A DNA stretch of 64,000 bases from Streptomyces hokutonensis (GTDB lineage Bacteria; Actinomycetota; Actinomycetes; Streptomycetales; Streptomycetaceae), in NCBI RefSeq assembly GCF_000376565.1, contig NZ_BARG01000038.1:62001-126000 (forward strand). The letters are read 5' to 3'. Positions 25,600 to 33,438 of the stretch are shown here, in pieces (the stretch's first letter is position 1; every line of letters begins with the position of its first letter). The notes under the pieces were generated by a model. It did not search any database. It saw nothing but the letters and a program-made list of their open reading frames with translations, and was not told the DNA's origin. Made by a program: the position numbers and the translations under genes.

Positions 25600-25603
25600 T
25601 ATC
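25577..25603 (+). promoter_or_regulatory. Degenerate operator: TTCTC-N7-GAGAA plus weak right arm
   Basis: TTCTC at 25577-25581 and GAGAA at 25589-25593 form an inverted pair with a 7-nt spacer. The same pair occurs at 30636-30652 and 48730-48746. Read as the main motif, GAGAAC-ATT-GATATC is only 8/12. It lies 36 nt before the second P450 gene and overlaps the end of the preceding coding region. Confidence 0.4.
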
Positions 25604-25638
25604 GTCGCTCGTCGTCAGACTGGTGACGGAAGGGAACC

Positions 25639-26934
25639 GTGCACACCGTGAAGGACTTCGAGGCGATCGACTTCTTCCAGGACGACGAGGTCGTCGCGGA
25701 CCCCTATCCCTATTTGGCGGCCCTGCGCGGGAAGTGCCCCGTGCTGCGCGAGAGCCACCACGACGTGACGATGGTGACGGGCTACGACGAGGCGATCCAG
25801 GTCCTCAACGACACCGACACGTACTCGTCCTGCCTCTCGGTGACCGGCCCCTTCCCCGGGTTCCCGGTCCCGCTGGACGGCGAGGTCGACGTCAGCGCGC
25901 TGATCGAGCAGTACCGCGACCAGCTCCCGATGAGCGACCAGTTGCCGACACTCGACCCGCCCATGCACACGGACCACCGGGGTCTGCTGATGCGGATGAT
26001 CACCCCGCGCCGCCTCAAGGAGAACGAGGCGTCGATGTGGCACCTCGCCGACGCCCAGCTGGACGCGTATCTCGCCGCCGGCGAGGGCGACTTCATCAGC
26101 GGGTTCGCCGGCCCCTTCACGCTGCGGGTCATCGCCGACCTGCTCGGAGTGCCCGACGAGGACCGCAACACGTTCGTGGAGGGCCTCGAACACCAGCCGC
26201 GGGGCGGCGTCGGAAGCACGGACGGCGAGCTGGCGTACTCGCCGCTGGAGTACCTGTACGCGCAGTTCTCGGCCTATGTCGAGGAGCGCCGCCGCGAGCC
26301 GCGCGAGGACGTGATCACGGGACTCGCCCTCGCGAAGTTCTCCGACGGCTCGACCCCGGACGTCGCCGACGTGGCCCGCGTCGCTACCAACCTCTTCGCG
26401 GCCGGCCAGGAGACCACCGTCCGGCTGCTGAGCAACGCCCTGAAGCTGATCGCCGAAGACCCCGATCTGCAGCGGCTGTTGCGCACCGAGCGCGACCTCA
26501 TCCCGAACTTCATCGAGGAGACGCTGCGCACGGAGAGCCCGATCAAGGGCGACTTCCGGCTGTCGCGCGTGGCGTCCACGGTGGGCGGCGTCGACATCCC
26601 GGCCGGCACCACCCTCATGGTCCTCAACGGCGCCGCCAACCGCGACCCGCGCCACTTCGAGGACCCCGAGACCTTCGACCCGGCCCGCGCCAACGCCCGC
26701 CACCACCTCGCCTTCGGCCGCGGCCCGCACACCTGTCCCGGCGCCCCGCTGGCCCGCGCCGAGGCCCGGGTGGGCGTCGAGCGCATCCTCGACCGTACGA
26801 CCGACATCAGGATCTCGGAGAGCGTGCACGGCCCCGCCGAGGCACGGAACTACCGGTACCTGCCGACGTACATCCTGCGCGGACTCACCCATCTGAACCT
26901 GGAGTTCACGCTCGCCGAGGAGCCCGCCCGATGA
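25639..26934 (+). CDS. Cytochrome P450 (second)
   Basis: A 431-residue soluble P450. It has AAGQETTVRLL in the I-helix, ExxR in EETLRTE, and the heme loop FGRGPHTCPGAPLAR with Cys366. The I-helix has the AGQET form instead of GGFDT of the first P450, so the two are not recent duplicates. GTG at 25639 follows GGAAGGGAACC. Its stop overlaps the following ferredoxin gene, a tight electron-transfer pair. It likely catalyses a second hydroxylation. Confidence 0.93.
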   Translation: MHTVKDFEAIDFFQDDEVVADPYPYLAALRGKCPVLRESHHDVTMVTGYDEAIQVLNDTDTYSSCLSVTGPFPGFPVPLDGEVDVSALIEQYRDQLPMSDQLPTLDPPMHTDHRGLLMRMITPRRLKENEASMWHLADAQLDAYLAAGEGDFISGFAGPFTLRVIADLLGVPDEDRNTFVEGLEHQPRGGVGSTDGELAYSPLEYLYAQFSAYVEERRREPREDVITGLALAKFSDGSTPDVADVARVATNLFAAGQETTVRLLSNALKLIAEDPDLQRLLRTERDLIPNFIEETLRTESPIKGDFRLSRVASTVGGVDIPAGTTLMVLNGAANRDPRHFEDPETFDPARANARHHLAFGRGPHTCPGAPLARAEARVGVERILDRTTDIRISESVHGPAEARNYRYLPTYILRGLTHLNLEFTLAEEPAR

Positions 26935-27119
26935 AAGCCGTCATCGACACGGACCGCTGCCGGGGCCACGGCATCTGCTGGTCGATCTGCCCCGAGGTCT
27001 TCGACCTCACCGACGACGGCTACGCCGAGGTACTGACCCCCGAGGTCCCCACCGCGTACGAGGCCCAGGTCCGGGAGGCGGCGGGCAGCTGCCCCGAGCG
27101 CGCCATCACGGTGAACTAG
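26931..27119 (+). CDS. Ferredoxin, P450 partner (second)
   Basis: A 62-residue ferredoxin. The ligands visible are Cys10-x2-His13-x2-Cys16-x3-Cys20-Pro and Cys54-Pro. The extra Cys20-Pro is absent from the first ferredoxin (19990) and unusual for [3Fe-4S] P450 ferredoxins. The ATG overlaps the P450 stop (ATGA). It should deliver electrons to that P450. The cluster type ([3Fe-4S] or a His/Cys-bound [4Fe-4S]) is uncertain. Confidence 0.9.
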   Translation: MKAVIDTDRCRGHGICWSICPEVFDLTDDGYAEVLTPEVPTAYEAQVREAAGSCPERAITVN

Positions 27120-27149
27120 CCGGGCCGCTCGATGAGTTGAGGAGAACGC

Positions 27150-27461
27150 ATGCCCAAGGGGTACGTCATCCTGACCGAGTCCATCAAGGACCCGGCCGGG
27201 ATGGACGCCTACAGCCGGGCCGCCGGACCGTCGATGGCCGAGGGCGGCGCGTCCGTCCTGGCGGTCGACGGACAACCGCAGCTCCTCGAGGGCGAGTGGC
27301 ACGGTGACCGTACCGTCGTCCTCGAATTCGATTCGGTCGAAGCGGCACGCGCCTGGTACGAGTCGGAGACGTACGGGCGCGCGAAGCCGCTGCGGCAGGC
27401 CGCGGCCGACACCAACGCCGTGATCGTGTCCGGCTTCGAGATGCCGCCCCGGGGCCGGTGA
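27150..27461 (+). CDS. DUF1330-family protein
   Basis: A 103-residue ferredoxin-like alpha-beta barrel protein of the DUF1330 family. It shows GYVILTESIKDPAGMDAYSRAAGPSM, GDRTVVLEFDSVEAARAWYES and the closing AVIVSGFE. ATG at 27150 follows TTGAGGAGAA. Such proteins occur as small enzymes or ligand-binding proteins, with no agreed function. It closes the P450 operon. Confidence 0.82.
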   Translation: MPKGYVILTESIKDPAGMDAYSRAAGPSMAEGGASVLAVDGQPQLLEGEWHGDRTVVLEFDSVEAARAWYESETYGRAKPLRQAAADTNAVIVSGFEMPPRGR

Positions 27462-27505
27462 CGAGCAACGGTTCGGCTATGGCCGGAAGGGTCGCCCTAT
27501 CGCCA

Positions 27506-27536
27506 CGGCAACCGTAGTGTCACATCGGTGTTGCCG
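27506..27536. promoter_or_regulatory. Inverted repeat upstream of the third TetR gene
   Basis: CGGCAAC (27506-27512) and GTTGCCG (27530-27536) are perfect inverted arms 17 nt apart, 19 nt before the TetR start. This is a candidate self-operator, different from the GAGAAT motif. Confidence 0.4.
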
Positions 27537-27554
27537 CGGTGAGAGGGGTCCCCA

Positions 27555-28127
27555 ATGACGACGGCCCGATACGAGGAGATCCTTGTCGCCGCGCTGGCGG
27601 TCTTCGCCGAGCGCGGCTACAGGAAGGCGTCCATCGACGCCGTGGCGGAGCGCGCCGGTCTGACCAGACAGGGCGTCCTGCACTACTTCCCCAGCAAGAA
27701 ACGGCTGCTCCTCGCCCTCGTCGCGCTCCGTGAGGACCTCGCCCGCCAACACCTGGCCGCCCTCGACACGGACCCCGGCGAGGACCTGCCCGGGCTGCTC
27801 GCCGAGGTCATCACCCACGACCACAAGAACCCCGGTCTCGCCCAGATACACAGCGTTCTCGTCGCCGAGGGCGTCACCGGCAGCGACGAGGCACAGCGGT
27901 TCTGCCACGACTACTACCGCGCGATCCAGGAGCACACCGTCGAGTACCTCACCGCGCTCTACGGCGACCGCGTACCCAGCGGCCTGACCCCGCGAGCAGC
28001 CGCCACCGCCGTGGTGGCGATGCTCGACGGGGTCCAGCAGCAGTGGATGCTCGACGAGGAGCAGACCGACTACCCCGAGATCATCCGCGAGGTGATGGGT
28101 GTGCTGCTCGGGCCCACGCCTGTATGA
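27555..28127 (+). CDS. TetR-family regulator (third copy)
   Basis: A 190-residue TetR protein. The helix-turn-helix SIDAVAERAGLTRQGVLHYFPSKK lies at about residues 28-51, and the ligand domain contains a conserved-looking HDYYRAIQEHTVEYL segment. It has its own short upstream region with an inverted repeat. Its 3' end overlaps the convergent esterase-fold gene by 47 nt. The target is unknown; the neighbouring P450 operon or itself are the obvious candidates. Confidence 0.88.
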   Translation: MTTARYEEILVAALAVFAERGYRKASIDAVAERAGLTRQGVLHYFPSKKRLLLALVALREDLARQHLAALDTDPGEDLPGLLAEVITHDHKNPGLAQIHSVLVAEGVTGSDEAQRFCHDYYRAIQEHTVEYLTALYGDRVPSGLTPRAAATAVVAMLDGVQQQWMLDEEQTDYPEIIREVMGVLLGPTPV

Positions 28128-28890
28128 AATCGGCCATCGCCGTCACGCTCTCGGGATGCAGACTCACCGCGTCCGGCCGTACCCGCAGATCCACCGTGAC
28201 ACCGGAGCGGGCCGCGCGGGCCGCGAACGACAGCGAGTCGTCCAGCAGCGGATCGGTCCCCGCCACCAGCAGCTGAATCGGCGGCAGCCCGTGCAGATTG
28301 GCGTGCAACGGACTCAACAGCGGGTTCGTCCGGTCGGCGCCGGCCGCGAACCGGGCCGCGTGTAGCCGGAGTTCGTCGATGTCGAAGCCCGGATCGGCCG
28401 CCGCGTTGAACAGCAGACTCGGCGCGTCCAGCGTCAGATCGAGCAGCGCCGAACTCAGCACCGCGCAGTCCGGCTCCTGCGCCCCCATGTCCCGCAGCCG
28501 CACCAGCAGCGAGGCCGCGAGCCCGGCCCCGAGCCGCTCACCGGCCAGCGCCACCGGACCACGGGCCTGGCACGAGCTGTACACGGCGTGCACGTCGTCC
28601 AGCGCCCCCGGGAACGACGAACGGTAGCGCGGGCACACCACGACTGCCCCCGTGCGCAGGGCGAGCCGCTCGGCCAGATCGACCGCCGACTCCGGCGAAC
28701 CCGACAACTGCCGGTCCCCGTGCAGATACAGGATGACCAGATCGCTCGCGTCCGGCGGCCGGACGATCGGCCCGACCGGGCTCGACTCGACCCGCACCCG
28801 CCCGTCGCCGGCCCCCGCCCGAGCCGGACGCGCTCGTACGTCGGCCAGGTCGGCACTCGCTCCGGTCGCCCCAACTCGTGCGTCACCCAC
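28081..28890 (-). CDS. HSL-type alpha/beta-hydrolase fold protein without catalytic serine
   Basis: A 269-residue protein with the acetyl-esterase/hormone-sensitive-lipase layout. The oxyanion HGGG reads LHGDRQLSG. The nucleophile elbow G-D-S-A-G is LAGERLGAG, giving Arg in place of Ser. The acid loop (VAGTDPLLDDS) and a His (SLHPES) remain. I checked the elbow codons in the DNA; CGG encodes the Arg. It is probably not a serine hydrolase and may bind a ligand or be decaying. GTG at 28890 overlaps the hydratase stop. The 3' end overlaps the convergent TetR gene. Confidence 0.78.
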   Translation of the reverse strand: MGDARVGATGASADLADVRARPARAGAGDGRVRVESSPVGPIVRPPDASDLVILYLHGDRQLSGSPESAVDLAERLALRTGAVVVCPRYRSSFPGALDDVHAVYSSCQARGPVALAGERLGAGLAASLLVRLRDMGAQEPDCAVLSSALLDLTLDAPSLLFNAAADPGFDIDELRLHAARFAAGADRTNPLLSPLHANLHGLPPIQLLVAGTDPLLDDSLSFAARAARSGVTVDLRVRPDAVSLHPESVTAMADFIQAWARAAHPSPRG

Positions 28891-29602
28891 GGGACATCAC
28901 CCTCTCCGCTGCCTGCCAGTGCTCGTCGGACACCCAGAGGCGGGCGAAGGCGCGGGCCGCCTCCTCCTCCGGGACGGCTCCGCTCATCACGCGCTTGATC
29001 TCCCGCGCGGGGTTGGTCGCCAGCGATCTGGCCAGAGTGCGCCAGCCTTCGGTGAACTCGGCACGGGGCAGCACCAGATCGAGCAGCCCGACACGCTGCG
29101 CCTCGTCCGCGCCGAGTACGGTCCCGGCCCCGGCGAGCATCAACGCCCGCCCCCTGCCCACGAGGTGGGCAAGGCGCTCGGCGCCGCCCCACGCCGGCAT
29201 GATGGCCAGCGCCACCTGGTTGAAGCCGATCCTGATGTCGTCGGCGGCGACCCGGATGTCGGCGGCCACCGCGACCTCGGCACCGCCGCCGAACGCGTGC
29301 CCGTTCAACGCGGCGATCACCGGTCCCGGGAAGTTCGCGATGCGATCGCAGATCCCGCGCATCCGCAGGGCCATGGCCATCGCGTCCTCCTCGGTCCGGA
29401 CCGCACTGAGCTGCTTCAGGTCCCCGCCGGAGACGAACGCCTTGTCGCCCGCGCCCGTGACGACCAGGGCCTTGGCACCCGCGGCCGCGTCGAGGACCTT
29501 GTCGAGTTCGTCCATCGTGGTCGGGGCGATGGCGTTGCGGGCCTGCGGGCGGTCGATGGTGATGACCGCCAGGCCCTCGTCGAGTTCGAGATCTACGTCC
29601 AT
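28883..29602 (-). CDS. Enoyl-CoA hydratase/isomerase family protein
   Basis: A 239-residue crotonase-fold protein. It shows ITIDRPQARNAIAPTTM, FVSGGDLKQLS and NGHAFGGGAEVAVAADIR, with FNQVALAIMPAWGGAERL in the second acid region. It lies five nt after the reductase gene and is translationally coupled to the esterase-fold gene. It likely hydrates or isomerises an enoyl-CoA. It is one of five crotonase-fold genes in the window. Confidence 0.9.
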   Translation of the reverse strand: MDVDLELDEGLAVITIDRPQARNAIAPTTMDELDKVLDAAAGAKALVVTGAGDKAFVSGGDLKQLSAVRTEEDAMAMALRMRGICDRIANFPGPVIAALNGHAFGGGAEVAVAADIRVAADDIRIGFNQVALAIMPAWGGAERLAHLVGRGRALMLAGAGTVLGADEAQRVGLLDLVLPRAEFTEGWRTLARSLATNPAREIKRVMSGAVPEEEAARAFARLWVSDEHWQAAERVMSRG

Positions 29603-29607
29603 GGGCC

Positions 29608-30621
29608 TCAGTCCTCGTATACGACAGTGACGTGCGGCGCGGTCGGCTCGCCCTGGCAGGTCAGGACCCAGCCCTCGGCGATCTCGTCCTCGTCGAGCGC
29701 GTTGTTGACGCGCATCTTGGCCTCGCCTTCGGTGACTTGGGCGATACAGGTGGCGCAGTTGCCCGCCTCGCAGGAGAACGGCGGGGCCAGACCCGCCCGA
29801 CGCGCGCTCTCCAGGAACGTCTCGCCGGAACGCTGCGCGAGCGTGTGCCGCTTGCCGGAGAGCACGAGGGTGAGAGTCCCCTCCTGCTCAGGGGTGTCCT
29901 CGGGTGGTGGATCGGCGGCCTGCGCGAACCGCTCGACGAAGATCCGCTCCGGGGCGACTCCATGGGCGAGCAGTGCGTTCTCCACCAGCTCCATGAAGGG
30001 CGCGGGCCCGCAGAGGTAGAAGTCCGCGTCCGTGTCGCCGCCGGCGAACTCCCGTACCTGGTCCGCCGTGACGAAGCCCTCCCAGTCGTCGAGGTGGTGC
30101 CGGATCTCGAACCGTCCGGGGTACCGCCGCTCCAACTCGCCCAGTGCGGAGGCGAAGATGACGGCACCCGCGTCCCGGTTGGCCGACAGCACCCGCACCG
30201 GGCGCCCGGTGCCGGCCAGCGCGGACTTGGCGAGCGAGAGCACCGGAGTGATCCCGCTGCCCCCGCAGAACGCCACCACCGGAGCGGCGAACTCGTGGGC
30301 GGAGCCCGCCTGTTCGCCCTCCCGCAGACAGAACACCCCTGCGGGCAGCGTGGTTTCGAGGACGTCTCCGGGGTTCAGATGGTCGTGCATCCAGTTGGAC
30401 ACCAGACCGCCCGGCACCCGCTTCACCGTCGTCATCAACTCGGCGTCCGTCTCCGGCGAACTGGACATCGAGTAACTGCGCAGCGTGCCACAGGCCTTGA
30501 TCGTGACGAACTGGCCCGCCCGGTACGGGAAGGGCGCGTCGAGTACGTACGTCCGGGTGTCGGGCGTCTCCTGGATGATCCGGGTGATCCGGACCGGGTG
30601 GAACCCGTGGTCTCGTCCCAT
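29608..30621 (-). CDS. Oxygenase reductase: FAD/NAD domain plus C-terminal [2Fe-2S] ferredoxin
   Basis: A 337-residue electron-transfer flavoprotein of the PaaE/KshB layout. The FAD site is LRSYSMSSSPE, the NAD site starts CGGSGITPVLSL with YLCGPAPFM later, and the C-terminal plant-type [2Fe-2S] loop is CEAGNCATC with a later Cys in VLTCQG. It passes NAD(P)H electrons to a Rieske oxygenase. The only such oxygenase here is at 12377-13642, and both units carry the same operator. It faces the ligase gene at 30686 across a shared operator. Confidence 0.9.
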   Translation of the reverse strand: MGRDHGFHPVRITRIIQETPDTRTYVLDAPFPYRAGQFVTIKACGTLRSYSMSSSPETDAELMTTVKRVPGGLVSNWMHDHLNPGDVLETTLPAGVFCLREGEQAGSAHEFAAPVVAFCGGSGITPVLSLAKSALAGTGRPVRVLSANRDAGAVIFASALGELERRYPGRFEIRHHLDDWEGFVTADQVREFAGGDTDADFYLCGPAPFMELVENALLAHGVAPERIFVERFAQAADPPPEDTPEQEGTLTLVLSGKRHTLAQRSGETFLESARRAGLAPPFSCEAGNCATCIAQVTEGEAKMRVNNALDEDEIAEGWVLTCQGEPTAPHVTVVYED

Positions 30622-30635
30622 GTATGGAATTTACC

Positions 30636-30662
30636 TTCTCGCTCTGAGAGAGTGCAATTCTC
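30636..30662. promoter_or_regulatory. Divergent operator GAGAGT-GCA-ATTCTC with TTCTC-N7 flank
   Basis: An 11/12 copy of the window-wide palindrome at 30648-30662, preceded by TTCTC at 30636-30640. It sits in the 64-bp gap between the reductase (ATG 30621, minus) and the ligase (GTG 30686, plus), so one site could repress both directions. Confidence 0.7.
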
Positions 30663-30685
30663 AATGACGAGAGGAAGTTCCTGTC

Positions 30686-32224
30686 GTGCGAACTGTCCCC
30701 GCTGAACTGGTCAGGCGCTACGAGGCGGAGGGGTGGTGGACCGGGGAGACGATCGGTGACCTGCTGGCGCGGGGACTGGAGGCCGCCCCGGGCGCCGCGT
30801 TCCGCGTGCACTCGGCGGTACGGCCCTGGGAAGGCACCTTCGCCGAGGTCGAACTGACGGCCCGCCGACTGGCCGCAGGGCTGCGCGAGCGGGGCGTCGC
30901 CCCCGGCGACGTGGTGGCACTCCAACTGCCCAACTGGATGGAGGCCGCCGCCGTCTTCTGGGCCTCCGCGTTCCTCGGCGCCGTCGTGGTACCGATCGTC
31001 CACTTCTACGGACGCAAGGAAGTCGGCTACATCCTGGACACGGTCGAACCCAAGGTCTTCGTCACCGCCGACCGGTTCGGCCATCTCTCCTACGACCCCG
31101 ACCTGAGCGCGAAGATCCCCGTGGTCGGCGTCGTCGGGCGGGACTTCGACGACCTGCTCGCCGACGAACCGCTACCCGGCGTCGTACCGACGGATCCGTC
31201 CGGCCCCGCGCTGATCGCCTTCACCTCAGGAACGACCCGTGACCCCAAGGGAGTTGTGCACAGCCACCACACCCTGGGCTTCGAGACCCGCCAACTGGCC
31301 GGCCGCTACCCGCCCGACCGCGGCGACCAGCTCACCTCCGCACCCGTCGGCCACTTCATCGGCATGGTCAACGCCTTCCTGATCCCCGTCCTCGACGGCA
31401 GTCCGGTCAACCTCGCCGACACCTGGGACCCGGGCCAGGCACTGGAGTTGATGGCCCGCGACGGACTCACCGTCGGAGGCGGCGCCGCCTACTACATGAC
31501 GAGCCTCCTCGACCACCCCGACTTCACCCCCGCCCACCTGGCAGGCATGAAGTACGCGGGCCTCGGCGGCGCGGCCGTCCCCAATGCGGTGACCAGAAGG
31601 CTCGCGGACCTCGGCATCACGGTCTTCCGCGCCTACGGAAGCACCGAACACCCCTCGATCACCGCCTCCAGCCACACCGCGCCCGAGGACAAGCGGCTCT
31701 ACACCGACGGGGACGCGCTGGCAGGCGTGGAGATCCGGCTCGCCGAGGACGGCGAGATCCTCAGCCGCGGCCCCGACCTGTGTCTCGGCTACACCGACGA
31801 CGCCCTCACCGAGCGCGCCTTCGACGCGGACGGCTGGTACCGCACCGGCGACATCGGCGTGCTCGACGGGGACGGCTACCTCACGATCACCGACCGCAAG
31901 GCGGACATCATCATCCGCGGCGGCGAGAACATAGGCGCGCTGGAGGTGGAGGAGGTCCTCCTCGCCCTGCCGGCCGTCGCCGAGGCCGCGGTCGTGGCCG
32001 CCCCGGACGCCCGCCTCGGCGAGCACGCGGCAGCCGTCGTACGACTGCGGCCCGGCCGGCCCGAACCCACCCTCGACGATCTCCGTGCCCACTTCGCCGC
32101 GACAGGCCTGGCCCGCCAGAAGTGGCCGGAGGAACTGCACGTCGTCGACGACTTCCCGCGCACCGCCAGCGGCAAGGTCCAGAAGTTCGTTCTCCGCAAG
32201 GATATTGCCGCCCATCAAGAGTGA
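30686..32224 (+). CDS. AMP-dependent acyl-CoA synthetase
   Basis: A 512-residue ANL-superfamily ligase. The P-loop is FTSGTTRDPKGVVHSHH and the adenine-binding motif is FRAYGSTEHPS. YRTGDIGVLDGDGYLTITDRKADII forms the hinge, and a C-terminal Lys lies in RTASGKVQKFVL. It activates a carboxylic acid to its CoA ester. GTG at 30686 follows GAGAGGAA. The TTGCCG -35 box of the next promoter lies inside its last codons. Confidence 0.92.
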   Translation: MRTVPAELVRRYEAEGWWTGETIGDLLARGLEAAPGAAFRVHSAVRPWEGTFAEVELTARRLAAGLRERGVAPGDVVALQLPNWMEAAAVFWASAFLGAVVVPIVHFYGRKEVGYILDTVEPKVFVTADRFGHLSYDPDLSAKIPVVGVVGRDFDDLLADEPLPGVVPTDPSGPALIAFTSGTTRDPKGVVHSHHTLGFETRQLAGRYPPDRGDQLTSAPVGHFIGMVNAFLIPVLDGSPVNLADTWDPGQALELMARDGLTVGGGAAYYMTSLLDHPDFTPAHLAGMKYAGLGGAAVPNAVTRRLADLGITVFRAYGSTEHPSITASSHTAPEDKRLYTDGDALAGVEIRLAEDGEILSRGPDLCLGYTDDALTERAFDADGWYRTGDIGVLDGDGYLTITDRKADIIIRGGENIGALEVEEVLLALPAVAEAAVVAAPDARLGEHAAAVVRLRPGRPEPTLDDLRAHFAATGLARQKWPEELHVVDDFPRTASGKVQKFVLRKDIAAHQE

Positions 32225-32237
32225 GAATAGGATTCTC
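32205..32237 (+). promoter_or_regulatory. Promoter with perfect operator GAGAAT-AGG-ATTCTC
   Basis: TTGCCG (32205-32210), a 17-nt gap and TAGGAT (32228-32233) form a good promoter. The perfect operator at 32223-32237 covers the -10 box. The -35 box lies inside the preceding ligase gene. It drives the amidohydrolase-ligase-mutase genes from 32260. Confidence 0.78.
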
Positions 32238-32259
32238 GCAATCTGCGAAGGAGGATCTC

Positions 32260-33438
32260 ATGCCATCGCGTGTGCCGCCGTATCCGCTGTTCGACGCGGA
32301 CAACCACCTGTACGAGACCGAGGACGCGCTCACCCGGTACCTGCCCAAGCAGTACGCGAGCGCCATCCAGTACGTGCAGGTGAAGGGGCGTACGAAGATC
32401 GCCATCCGCGGTCAGATCAGCGACTACATCCCCAACCCCACGTTCGAGGTCGTCGCCCGGCCCGGCGCCTGGGAGGACTACTTCCGCGAGGGCAACCCGG
32501 AGGGCAAGTCCCACCGGGAGCTGTTCGGCGAGCCGATGCGGTCGATCCCCGCGTTCCGCGAACCCGCGCCGCGCCTGGCGCTCATGGACGACCTGGGCAT
32601 CCAGCAGACCCTGATGTTCCCGACCCTCGCCAGCCTCGTCGAGGAACGGATGCGGGACGACCCCGAGCTGATCCATGTCGTCGTGCACGCCCTCAACCAA
32701 TGGCTGCACGAGACCTGGCAGTTCAACTACAAGAACCGCATCTTCACCACCCCGGTGATCAGCCTGCCGATCCTGGACAAGGCGATCGCCGAACTGGAGT
32801 GGTGCCTGGAGCGCGGAGCGCGGGCGATTCTCGTCCGGCCGGCCCCTGTCCCCGGCTACGGCGGCTCGCGCTCCTTCGCGCTGCCGGAGTTCGACCCGTT
32901 CTGGAAGCGCGTCGAGGAGGCGGGTGTGCTGGTCGCCATGCACTCCTCCGACAGCGGCTACTCGCGCTACTCCAGCGACTGGGAGGGCAAGAGCCAGGAG
33001 ATGACGCCGTTCCAGGCGCAGGTCTTCCGGATGATGTCCGAGTGGCGCCCGGTCACCGACGCGGTCGCGTCCTGGGTCTGCCACGGAGCCCTGTTCCGCT
33101 TCCCGGAACTCAAGGTCTCGGTCATCGAGAACGGCTCCTCCTGGCTGCTCCCGCTGCTCGACCAACTCGCCAGCACCTACAAGAAGCAGCCCAAGGGCTT
33201 CCTCGGCGACCCGGTCGAAGAGGTCAGGAACCGCATCCACATCAGCCCGTTCTGGGAGGAGGACATGGCCGCCCTCTCCGAGGTCGTCGGCGTCGAGCGC
33301 GTCCTGTTCGGGTCCGACTACCCGCACCCCGAGGGGCTGGCCGACCCGGTCTCCTACATCGACGCGATCCAGGGCATGAAGCAGGCCGACCAGGCCAAGA
33401 TCATGGGCGGCAATCTCGCCCGCCTGATCGGCGTATGA
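32260..33438 (+). CDS. Amidohydrolase 2 family (ACMSD-type TIM barrel) protein
   Basis: A 392-residue protein of the amidohydrolase-2 family, which includes decarboxylases (ACMSD) and ring hydrolases. The N-terminal FDADNHLYE replaces the usual D-x-H-x-H. The barrel keeps a metal-type His in VLVAMHSSDS and the terminal Asp in GSDYPHPEG. ATG at 32260 follows GGAGG. A second family member is at 52982. Members near P450 and acyl-CoA genes are frequent in actinobacteria, with unsettled reactions. C-C hydrolysis or decarboxylation is plausible. Confidence 0.85.
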   Translation: MPSRVPPYPLFDADNHLYETEDALTRYLPKQYASAIQYVQVKGRTKIAIRGQISDYIPNPTFEVVARPGAWEDYFREGNPEGKSHRELFGEPMRSIPAFREPAPRLALMDDLGIQQTLMFPTLASLVEERMRDDPELIHVVVHALNQWLHETWQFNYKNRIFTTPVISLPILDKAIAELEWCLERGARAILVRPAPVPGYGGSRSFALPEFDPFWKRVEEAGVLVAMHSSDSGYSRYSSDWEGKSQEMTPFQAQVFRMMSEWRPVTDAVASWVCHGALFRFPELKVSVIENGSSWLLPLLDQLASTYKKQPKGFLGDPVEEVRNRIHISPFWEEDMAALSEVVGVERVLFGSDYPHPEGLADPVSYIDAIQGMKQADQAKIMGGNLARLIGV

